Source: Bacteroidales bacterium (lineage in GTDB: Bacteria; Bacteroidota; Bacteroidia; Bacteroidales; UBA932). Taken from it: DNA of 13,045 nt. Of the stretch, positions 1-6,090 are shown piece after piece (positions within the stretch are counted from its first letter, which is position 1; each line of letters begins with the position of its first letter). A model generated the notes under the pieces. The model saw only the letters and a program-made list of their open reading frames with translations. It did no database searches and was not told where the DNA came from. Both the position numbers and the translations under genes were made by a program. The DNA is taken from the NCBI GenBank assembly GCA_017554135.1, contig JAFZIX010000095.1, forward strand, positions 1 to 13,045, in the 5' to 3' direction.

Positions 1-109
1 AAGGTCCTACCCAAAAGACCAGCACCTTCCCCAAAAACCCTGAAAATTGGGGAAGGTCCTACCCAAAAGGCCTGTACCTTCCCCAAAAAAGAGCGAAAAT
101 GGGGAAGGT
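1..109. repeat. Tandem 52-bp hairpin repeat, at least two units
   Basis: Units begin at 1, 53 and (partial) 105, a period of exactly 52 bp. Each holds a perfect 10-bp inverted repeat, ACCTTCCCCA (24-33, 76-85) with TGGGGAAGGT (48-57, 100-109). The two full units are nearly identical at the start and in the stem arms but differ in the A-rich loop, as expected if structure is conserved. The array touches the left edge, so it may be longer. It lies upstream of the mutL gene run. It resembles the array at 12246-12334 in period and geometry. Function unknown. Confidence 0.85.
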
Positions 110-161
110 CGCACAAAGGTAGGTTTTGAAGATGGCCGAATATTTGCTAAATTCGCGAGTT

Positions 162-464
162 ATGGGATTTTTCAATTTTTTCGGAGATGACGAGCATCGG
201 GTGTTCAATTACAAGCCGATGTACTACGATAAGGAAAAGGAAGAGCGGATGCGGAGGTTCAAGGCCGTAGACGGAAGTCTGGAGAAAGAGCAGAAGGACG
301 GGGAATATGTTCCCGGTACCTATATACACGGGGCGTTCCGCGACGGGGGCTACCAAAGCACCCGCAACCGCATGAAGAAAGCGCACACCATCATCGGCAT
401 AGTCACCCTGCTGCTGATAGCGGCGGTGCTATATTATATCCTGAAATTCTATACGCTGCTATAA
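162..464 (+). CDS. Small C-terminal-anchored membrane protein upstream of mutL
   Basis: A 100-residue protein with no assigned function. The N-terminal part is soluble and charged, with an HRVFNYKP-MYYD motif near residues 12-23. This motif resembles small conserved hypothetical proteins that I recall from Bacteroidetes, but that is memory and not a search. A single hydrophobic segment at about 75-94 ends the protein, suggesting a tail-anchored topology with the N-terminus in the cytoplasm. The frame is open further upstream, with ATG at 132 and TTG at 126. I prefer ATG 162 because the conserved-looking motif follows directly. The stop TAA (462-464) overlaps the mutL ATG (464-466), a TAATG junction typical of translational coupling. 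Confidence 0.7.
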   Translation: MGFFNFFGDDEHRVFNYKPMYYDKEKEERMRRFKAVDGSLEKEQKDGEYVPGTYIHGAFRDGGYQSTRNRMKKAHTIIGIVTLLLIAAVLYYILKFYTLL

Positions 465-2314
465 TGGGAAAACTTAAGGTTCTGCCGGCAAATATTGCCA
501 ATATGATCGCCGCCGGAGAGGTGGTGCAGAGGCCCGCGTCCGTCGTCAAGGAACTGATGGAGAATGCGGTGGATGCCGGCGCCGACCAGGTGGACGTGGT
601 GGTGAAGGATGCCGGCCGCACTTCTATCCAGGTGATAGACAATGGCGTGGGGATGAGCCCTGCCGACGCGGTGCTCTGCTTCGAGCGGCACGCCACTTCC
701 AAGATCGCGGAGGCAGAGGATCTGCAGCGCATTACCAGTTACGGCTTCCGCGGAGAGGCCCTTGCCAGCATCGCCGCCGTGGCGGAGGTCTCCCTCAAAA
801 CCCGCCGCGCCGCCGATGAAACCGCCACCCAGGTGAGCATCAGCTAGCCCGGTGCCGTCAAGACAAGTTCCGTCGCCGCCCCTACCGGCAGCAACTTCCT
901 CATCCGCAATATCTTCTACAACACCCCCGCGCGCCGCAAGTTCCTCAAAAGCGACAACGTGGAACTCAAGCACATTGTGGAGGAGTTCACCCGCATCGCC
1001 CTTACCCGGCCGGATGTGGGGTTCTCGCTGACTTCCAACGGGCGGGACATATTCCGCCTGCGCAAGGCCAAGTCCCTGAAATTCAGGGTGCTGGACCTGA
1101 TGGGAGTGAGCGTGACCGGGGATCTGGTGGATATCAACGCCGAGACCTCGCTGGTGCGCGTGAGCGGATTCCTCGCCAGCCCGGACACCGCCCATAAGAC
1201 GGTGGCGAACCAGTTTTTCTTCGTGAACGGCAGGTATTTTCGCAGCGCGTATCTGCACAAGGCGGTGATGAAGGCGTACGAGGAGTATCTCCCCGAAGGC
1301 TACACCCCTTCCTACTTCATCTGGCTGGAGGTGGCGCCCGAGTCGGTGGATGTGAATATCCACCCTACCAAGGCGGAGGTGAAGTTCGAGGAGGATTCGG
1401 TGATTTTCCAGACGATTTATGCCTGCGTGCGGGCGACTCTGGGCCGGAATGCCTTCGGCGAGGGGATAGATTTCAATACCGAGGGGCGCGTGGAGATGCC
1501 GCAGATGGGAAGCAGTTTCGAGGAGTATCGCGGGCCTGTGACGTCCGCGCCTGCTCCGCCGGTGGATCCGGCATACGACCCGTTCGCGCCGAATTTGGAC
1601 TTCGATGCCGGCGCTTTCGAGCCATCCGCGCCAGGCAAAGAGCCCGGCAGTGTCCCACAAGGGGAGCCCAGTCCGGGCATTGCCTGGCCGAAGGCTCCCG
1701 TAGGCGAAAACGCCGGCTACGGCCGCCTGTTCGAAGAGCAGCAGGCCTTGCAGGCGCGGGCGATGGTCGTCAAGGGCCGATTCATCATAGCCCCATCTAC
1801 CTCAGGCGTGCTGCTGGTGCATATCCGCCGTGCATGGGAACGCATCCTCTACGAAAAGACCCTGAAGGCCCTCTCGAAGAATGCTCCCGTGACGCAGACC
1901 GCCCTCTTCCCCGTGCAGGTGGAGGTAGGCGTCGCATCCCGCATCCTTTTCGACGAACATGCGGAAATGCTCGCATCCGTCGGCTTCGACATCACCCCCT
2001 TCGGCACCGATACAGTGGTGGTGAACGGCGTGCCCGAGGGCTATTCCTGCGAGCCCGGGAAGGTGCAGCAGATGGTGCAGGACATACTTTTGATTCTCTC
2101 CGACGAGACCTCCGGCGTGCCCGAAGTGGTGCGCGCCGCCTTGGCCGCAAAGTTTGCAACGCTTGGAAGCGTGAATGCCGAGGCGCCAAAGGATGCCGCT
2201 GATGCACAGAGACTTATAGATACCCTCTTCGCCTGCGAGAACTCCGAACTGACCGCTTCCGGAAAGAAGATTACGGCGGTTCTGTCGGTGGAGGATTTGG
2301 ATAAAAGATTTTAA
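464..2314 (+). pseudogene. mutL: DNA mismatch repair protein MutL, interrupted by an in-frame TAG
   Basis: MutL couples MutS mismatch recognition to downstream repair. The N-terminal GHKL ATPase motifs are intact: ENAVDAGA (residues 33-40, catalytic-box Asn34), DNGVGM (59-64), ATSK (77-80) and GFRGEAL (94-100). A TAG at 845-847 replaces residue 128. The same frame then continues without a gap through NTPARRKFL (from 153), FFVNGRYF and NIHPTKAEVKF to a C-terminal dimerisation domain ending DKRF, 616 residues if read through, a normal MutL length. The lesion is therefore one nonsense codon, not a frameshift. TAG ends several neighbouring genes (tsaC, LuxR-type gene, flotillin), so general recoding is unlikely. 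The usual C-terminal DQHxxxE endonuclease motif reads HIRRAWERILYE (from residue 453), lacking Asp, Gln and His. A 57-bp palindromic element sits in the interdomain linker. Sequencing error cannot be excluded. Confidence 0.85.
1631..1692 (+). repeat. 57-bp palindromic element (copy 1) inside the mutL linker
   Basis: Nested inverted repeats: CCAGGC (1631-1636) with GCCTGG (1682-1687), GCCCGG (1642-1647) with CCGGGC (1673-1678), and TCCC (1653-1656) with GGGA (1662-1665) around an ACAAG loop. The 57 bp match 45 positions of the rsmE copy at 3713-3769, and CCGAA follows both. It starts on a codon boundary and spans 19 codons, so it keeps the reading frame. It encodes a Pro/Gly-rich stretch between the ATPase and dimerisation domains. 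Confidence 0.85.
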
Positions 2315-2320
2315 ACGTTT

Positions 2321-2959
2321 ATGCCATACATTCAAGAAGAAAGACGACAGCTGCCGATTACCGTGCACCTGATCATAATAAATGTAATATTCTACCTGGC
2401 CACGAAAGTGAACAGCGACTATATGTACTCGACCTTCGCGCTGTTCTACCCGGGCACTCCCTGGTTCAAACCACTTCAGCCGCTGACCTACATGTTCATG
2501 CACGGGGGCTTCTGGCACCTGTTCTTCAACATGTATTCGCTATACATTTTCGGGATGGCGGTGGAGCGGATCATGGGGAAGAAGCGCTACCTGATATTGT
2601 ATTTCCTCTGCGGCCTGGCTGCAGCGGCGGCACAACTTGGGGTGCAGGCGCTCGACCCGGCCATCCAGAACGTGCCCACCGTGGGCGCATCCGGATGCAT
2701 CTACGGAGTGATTATCGCCTTTGCGATGATCTTCCCGGAGGCCAAGCTGACCCTGATTTTCCCGCCCGTGACGCTTTCCGCCAAATGGATGGCCATCATC
2801 TTCATAGGCATCGAACTGTTCACCGGCATCACCGGCACCCAGGCTGGCGTGGCACACTTCGCCCATCTCGGCGGCGCGCTGGTAGGCTTCCTGCTGACCT
2901 GGTGGTGGTATAAACGACGTCCGAAAAATAGAGACCATAGTTATGTCCATTATGATTGA
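2321..2959 (+). CDS. Rhomboid-family intramembrane serine protease
   Basis: A 212-residue polytopic membrane protein. Rhomboids cleave transmembrane helices inside the bilayer using a Ser-His dyad. The nucleophile lies in GASGCIYG (Ser124) and the partner His is in AHFAHLGG (His182). The oxyanion-side residues of loop/TM2 are visible in HGGFWHLFFN (His61, His66, Asn70), and a GxxxG-like pattern follows His182. Hydrophobic helices occur at about 13-28, 64-80, 90-110, 123-138, 155-172 and 183-196. The length fits the minimal six-helix bacterial form. ATG 2321 lies six bases after the mutL stop, and the 3' end overlaps tsaC by 17 bases, so it belongs to the same transcription unit. The substrate is unknown. 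Confidence 0.93.
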   Translation: MPYIQEERRQLPITVHLIIINVIFYLATKVNSDYMYSTFALFYPGTPWFKPLQPLTYMFMHGGFWHLFFNMYSLYIFGMAVERIMGKKRYLILYFLCGLAAAAAQLGVQALDPAIQNVPTVGASGCIYGVIIAFAMIFPEAKLTLIFPPVTLSAKWMAIIFIGIELFTGITGTQAGVAHFAHLGGALVGFLLTWWWYKRRPKNRDHSYVHYD

Positions 2960-3518
2960 TGCCGTTATCGCCGAAGCGCTTGAGGTTTTGAAACGCGGAG
3001 GTGTGATTTTGTATCCTACCGACACGGTCTGGGGGATTGGCTGCGATGCCACCAACGAGGCTGCGGTGGCGCGTGTATTTGATATCAAGCGCCGCAGCGA
3101 GGCCAAGTCGCTGGTGCTGCTGGCCTGCGATCTCGACATGGTTGCCAAGCATATCAAGGAGATTCCGAATATAGCGATCGACCTGGTGGAGGTGAACGAC
3201 GCGCCAATGACCATCATCTATCCCGGGGCGCAGTATCTTGCGCCGAATGTGGTGGCGGAGGATGGCTCCGTGGGTATTCGCATTCCGCAGAATGATTTTT
3301 GCGTGAAGCTGGTGCGTAGATTGCGCCGGCCGCTGGTGTCGACTTCTGCCAATATTTCGGGCGAGGAGACGCCTGGGTGCTTTGCGGAGATTTCCCCGGA
3401 GATTGTTTCTGCGGTGGATTATGTGGTTCCGGCGGCGCTGGAGCGTGATTCTACCGGCCGCGCGTCGCAGATCATCAAGTTGGGTTTGCGCGGCGAGGTG
3501 GAAATTATCCGTCCGTAG
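2943..3518 (+). CDS. tsaC: L-threonylcarbamoyladenylate synthase (TsaC/Sua5/YrdC family)
   Basis: Makes threonylcarbamoyl-AMP from threonine, bicarbonate and ATP, the first step of the t6A37 modification of ANN-decoding tRNAs. The 191-residue protein is a single YrdC domain: YPTDTVWGIGCD (24-35), the basic KRRSEAKSL loop (49-57), SVGIRIP (109-115) and STSANISG (133-140) are the family's substrate and nucleotide-binding segments. There is no C-terminal Sua5 domain, so it is the short TsaC type. It starts inside the end of the rhomboid gene (17-base overlap). A second ATG at 2952 would shorten it by three residues. It ends 11 bases before rsmE. Confidence 0.93.
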   Translation: MSIMIDAVIAEALEVLKRGGVILYPTDTVWGIGCDATNEAAVARVFDIKRRSEAKSLVLLACDLDMVAKHIKEIPNIAIDLVEVNDAPMTIIYPGAQYLAPNVVAEDGSVGIRIPQNDFCVKLVRRLRRPLVSTSANISGEETPGCFAEISPEIVSAVDYVVPAALERDSTGRASQIIKLGLRGEVEIIRP

Positions 3519-3529
3519 TTTCTGTGCCG

Positions 3530-4474
3530 ATGGAGTTGTTTTTTGCATATAAGATTGAGGATGGTTTCGCCTGGCTGGATGCCGAGGAGAGTGCGCATTG
3601 CGTGAGAGTGCTGCGGCATCGCGCCGGCGACAGCATCGCCGTCATTGCCAGCCCTTCCGTCATTGCCGGCCCTTCCGTCATTGCCGGCTCGACCGGCAAT
3701 CCCTCCGCCGCGACGGGCAAAGGGCCCGTCTGTGGCCCACAAGGGGCCGCCAGTACGGGCATTGCCCGTCCGAATGCCAGCGCCCTGTACCACTGCGTGA
3801 TCACCGACGATTCGCCGAAGGGCGTCGTGGTGCGGGTGGAATCCGTTCAGGAGGGCTGGGGCAGCCATCCATATTATCTGCGTATGGCAGTGTGCCCCAC
3901 GAAGAACATCGACCGCTACGAGTGGTTCGTAGAGAAGGCCGTGGAACTGGGTGTAGATGAGATCGTGCCGGTGATCGGCGAACATTCGGAACGCCGCGTC
4001 GTTCGCATCGACCGCCTGCAAAAGATTGCCATCTCCGCCGCCAAACAAAGTTTGAAGGGCAGCATTCCGCACATCGCCGACCCCATCTCCGTCCTCAACT
4101 TCATCGCCTGTCATTCCGGCGTCCCTTGTCATTCCGGCGTCCCTTGTCATTCCGAGCATAGCGAAGGAATCCGCCTCATCGCCTACTGCTCTGACGACGT
4201 TGCCCCAAGAGGCTCAATCATAGATGCTCTCGCGGCAGCGTGCGAGAGCGTCACCATTTTAATCGGCCCGGAGGGAGATTTTGCGAAGGAAGAGGTGACG
4301 GCAGCGATCGCGGCCGGATTTGAGCCGGTGCATCTGGGCCCCAGCCGCCTCCGCACCGAAACCGCCGCCATCACCGCCGTCGAAGCCGTCTACCTCACCC
4401 TCGGCCTTTGCTCCCCCGCCTACGACAGCGAAACCGCCGGACGAATCTCCAAGAGCGCCGTTCCCGGCAAGTAA
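3530..4474 (+). CDS. rsmE: 16S rRNA m3U1498 methyltransferase RsmE with in-frame repeat insertions
   Basis: RsmE methylates N3 of U1498 in 16S rRNA using SAM. The N-terminal PUA-like part (HCVRVLRHRAGD, 23-34) and the SPOUT-domain signatures are present: KAVELGVDEIVPV (136-148), ERRV (154-157), a Lys-rich AAKQS segment (170-174), LIGPEGDFAKEE (244-255) and LGPSRLRTETA (269-279). The protein is 314 residues against roughly 240 for the family. The excess is accounted for by about 45 residues at 39-84, between SIAVI and ALYHCVI, and about 21 at 193-213. Both stretches are encoded by palindromic repeats that keep the frame. The catalytic knot is untouched, so the product may still work. ATG 3530 (MELFFAYK) is preferred over GTG 3524. 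Confidence 0.92.
   Translation: MELFFAYKIEDGFAWLDAEESAHCVRVLRHRAGDSIAVIASPSVIAGPSVIAGSTGNPSAATGKGPVCGPQGAASTGIARPNASALYHCVITDDSPKGVVVRVESVQEGWGSHPYYLRMAVCPTKNIDRYEWFVEKAVELGVDEIVPVIGEHSERRVVRIDRLQKIAISAAKQSLKGSIPHIADPISVLNFIACHSGVPCHSGVPCHSEHSEGIRLIAYCSDDVAPRGSIIDALAAACESVTILIGPEGDFAKEEVTAAIAAGFEPVHLGPSRLRTETAAITAVEAVYLTLGLCSPAYDSETAGRISKSAVPGK
3641..3700 (+). repeat. Two truncated 18-bp units plus one full palindrome in rsmE
   Basis: Two 18-bp units, at 3641-3658 and 3659-3676, read GTCATTGCCRGCCCTTCC. They are followed at 3677 by a unit whose palindrome is complete: ATTGCCGG (3680-3687), loop CTCGA, CCGGCAAT (3693-3700). The 18-bp period equals six codons, so the repeat translates as VIASPS, VIAGPS, VIAGST. 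It interrupts the N-terminal domain of RsmE. Confidence 0.85.
3713..3774 (+). repeat. 57-bp palindromic element (copy 2) inside rsmE
   Basis: Stems are ACGGGC (3713-3718) with GCCCGT (3764-3769), GCCCGT (3724-3729) with ACGGGC (3755-3760), and GCCC (3735-3738) with GGGC (3744-3747) around ACAAG. It is 45/57 identical to the mutL copy, in the same codon phase (residues from Thr62). Relative to that copy, changes at element positions 1/57, 3/55, 17/43 and 23/35 all preserve pairing. Confidence 0.85.
4109..4172 (+). repeat. Second truncated-plus-full repeat cluster in rsmE
   Basis: TGTCATTCCGGCGTCCCT occurs twice in tandem (4109-4126 and 4127-4144), then a longer unit (4145-4172) runs from TGTCATTCCGAG to GAAGGAATCC with ATTCC/GGAAT ends. 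The layout of two 18-bp truncated units and one full unit matches the cluster at 3641-3700, and the unit sequences are related. It encodes CHSGVP, CHSGVP, CHSEHSEG. CHSE-type peptides are a known hallmark of interspersed palindromic repeats read in this frame in many genomes. Confidence 0.85.
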
Positions 4475-4506
4475 TTAGCAATCAGCTACTTAAGCAAAAA
4501 GGGTAT

Positions 4507-5616
4507 ATGAAAAACAGGACACCCATTTTACTTAAATTACTAAGTACCAGCAAGTTACTGGGAACGGCCACCATGCTTCTCATGGCATGGGTATTGGTTG
4601 GATGTGGCAGGTCACGGTATTCGCAGTTCGGGGGGTATGCGCAGGGAGGAACGTGGAGTGTGAAGGCCAACTTAAAAGGCGTGAAGGAGAAGCCGAGGGA
4701 GATTCAGAAGCATATCGACGATATTCTATATGAGATAGATACGACTCTGTCCGGCTATAACAAGGCGTCGCAACTCAGCCGATTTAATGCCGGGGAGGCC
4801 GTCGAACCAAGTGCGATGTTCCGGGAGGTGCTGGGAGCGGCGCAGCGGTTCTACGAGGAGACGTATGGTGCCGTGGATTGTGCCGCCGGGGCCTTGTTCG
4901 ACATATGGGGCTTCGGCTTCCGCACCGACTCCCTGCCTTCGGACGCCCAGATCAAAGAGACATTGGCTAATAGCGGGAAGGCCGTATGGTGCTCGATTCC
5001 GAACGACCTGCCACCCCCGGCTAGGGGGAGGGGCCCTTTAGGGAGGGGGTCGGAGGAACGAGACACCATACGGCCGCAACTGAATTTCAACGCCATAGCC
5101 CAGGGGTACAGTTGCGACAAGGTGGCAGCGTACCTGTATAGCATAGGAGTAAAAGACATGCTGGTGGATATAGGCGAGATTTTCTGCGACGGCCTCAACC
5201 CGCAGGGGAAGCCATGGCGCATAGGCATAGACCGGCCGAAGGATGGCAACAACACACCCGGGGCGGATATGCAGGCGATCCTGGAATCCAGCGGCGGACC
5301 GCAAGGCATTGTAACCTCCGGGAACTACCGCAAATTCTACATCAAAGACGGCATCAAATACTCCCACACAATCGACCCGAGAACCGGCTACCCCGTGCAG
5401 CATAACCTGCTGAGCGCCACCATTATAGCCTCCACGGCCATGGAGGCGGATGCATACGCCACCTACTGCATGGTGATAGGAACAGAAAAGGCGCAAGAGT
5501 TCATACTCTCGCGCCCTGATCTGGAAGGATGCCTGATTTCAGGGGAGATGCCCGATCAGGTCGGGCATGACGGAGTGAGCAACGTCTGGGTTTCCCCCGG
5601 ATTCAAGCAGCAGTAA
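4507..5616 (+). CDS. apbE: ApbE-family FAD:protein FMN transferase lipoprotein
   Basis: ApbE enzymes attach FMN from FAD to Thr/Ser of periplasmic electron-transfer proteins such as Nqr/Rnf subunits. The 369-residue product has a lipoprotein signal (hydrophobic 17-32, VLVGC, Cys33). Family segments follow: GGTWSV (47-52), LNFNAIAQGYS (192-202), LVDIGEI (219-225), TSGNYRKFY (270-278), HTIDPRTGYPVQH (287-299) and MEADAYAT (312-319). The usual DIGGE loop here reads DIGE, one Gly short. Residues about 167-187 are encoded by a GC-rich palindromic insert, and residues 348-357 by a second short palindrome. ATG 4507 begins a plausible signal peptide; upstream in-frame codons overlap rsmE. It follows rsmE by 32 bases and ends one base from the convergent lipoprotein gene. 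Confidence 0.9.
   Translation: MKNRTPILLKLLSTSKLLGTATMLLMAWVLVGCGRSRYSQFGGYAQGGTWSVKANLKGVKEKPREIQKHIDDILYEIDTTLSGYNKASQLSRFNAGEAVEPSAMFREVLGAAQRFYEETYGAVDCAAGALFDIWGFGFRTDSLPSDAQIKETLANSGKAVWCSIPNDLPPPARGRGPLGRGSEERDTIRPQLNFNAIAQGYSCDKVAAYLYSIGVKDMLVDIGEIFCDGLNPQGKPWRIGIDRPKDGNNTPGADMQAILESSGGPQGIVTSGNYRKFYIKDGIKYSHTIDPRTGYPVQHNLLSATIIASTAMEADAYATYCMVIGTEKAQEFILSRPDLEGCLISGEMPDQVGHDGVSNVWVSPGFKQQ
5008..5064 (+). repeat. GC-rich palindromic insert in apbE
   Basis: A run of C and G tracts whose clearest hairpin is CCCCC (5014-5018), GGCTA, GGGGG (5024-5028), with a further GGGGCCC and GGGAGGGGGTC downstream. It encodes a Pro/Gly/Arg-rich stretch (LPPPARGRGPLGRG) between IPND and the conserved LNFNAIAQGYS block, where ApbE proteins normally have only a short loop. 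The boundaries are approximate. Confidence 0.7.
5548..5568 (+). repeat. Perfect 8-bp hairpin repeat near the apbE 3' end
   Basis: ATGCCCGA (5548-5555), loop TCAGG, TCGGGCAT (5561-5568). In frame it gives MPDQVGHDG, a peptide typical of a widely seen interspersed palindromic repeat. It lies 48 bases before the stop, in a poorly conserved C-terminal tail. Confidence 0.75.
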
Positions 5617-5617
5617 T

Positions 5618-6073
5618 CTACTTCTTGCGGGTCATTTCACATCTTACTGATCCGTTCTCGTCTTCGTAGTTGAACAAGGCATTGTCGCCATCTACATCGA
5701 AGCCAAACGCTATCGGACTACCCCAAATGACGTGATCTGCTTCACTGGGGCCGGGCCAATCCTTGAATAGATTTTCTATCGAAGTGGCTTTTTCAGGCTC
5801 CTCTACGCCGACATACCTTGTCAGGACACCATCTTTACCATAGGTGAGGGTAATTTTGCCATCCTTGTAGGTATAGTTCCCCTTGTAGCGGACTCCCCAT
5901 GCAGTGATGATAAGATCGGCCTTGCCGCCTTTGAGTTCAAGGTAAAGCCTTGCGGCCTGACCGCCATTCTCGTAGCAATACCACTGACCTTCCTCGGAAG
6001 CAGAATTTTCCTTGTTGCAACCTGCGAACAGCAGCATCATGGCTGCAGCCGCTAAAACAAATAACTTTTTCAT
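5618..6073 (-). CDS. Small hypothetical lipoprotein
   Basis: A 151-residue protein with a lipoprotein signal: MKKLF, hydrophobic 4-17, lipobox LFAGC (Cys19). The mature part has alternating hydrophobic residues suggestive of a beta-sandwich or lipocalin-like fold. Its EGQWYCY start and GNYTYKDGKITLTY segment resemble both halves of the neighbouring lipoprotein (LEGKWIA, GTFTYENNTISF). I cannot assign a function. The start lies 17 bases after the stop of that neighbour, so the two are probably cotranscribed from the promoter at 6984-6991. The near-identical signal peptides suggest an old duplication. The 3' end is convergent with apbE. Confidence 0.85.
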   Translation of the reverse strand: MKKLFVLAAAAMMLLFAGCNKENSASEEGQWYCYENGGQAARLYLELKGGKADLIITAWGVRYKGNYTYKDGKITLTYGKDGVLTRYVGVEEPEKATSIENLFKDWPGPSEADHVIWGSPIAFGFDVDGDNALFNYEDENGSVRCEMTRKK

Positions 6074-6090
6074 ATTGATAAATATTTAAT

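Noticed and set aside
1..110. Possible CRISPR array from the regular 52-bp spacing
   Set aside because: The units are similar along their whole length, not constant repeats with unique spacers; there are only two units and a fragment, and no cas gene is nearby.
845..847. TAG as a reassigned sense codon in this genome
   Set aside because: tsaC, the LuxR-type gene, the flotillin gene, the serpin gene and a lipoprotein gene all end in TAG at the expected place, so TAG works as a stop here.
449..1660. Long open frame of 403 codons on the minus strand opposite mutL
   Set aside because: It mirrors the codon structure of a GC-rich gene, has low-complexity His/Gly/Arg-rich content and no recognisable domain. 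MutL homology on the plus strand explains the region.
959..2314. Independent gene for the C-terminal part of MutL starting at GTG 959
   Set aside because: Homology runs unbroken back to the TAG at 845-847, and the GTG has no promoter or binding site of its own; this is a remnant frame.
3530..4474. rsmE as a pseudogene because of its inserts
   Set aside because: All inserts preserve the frame and all SAM-binding knot motifs are intact.
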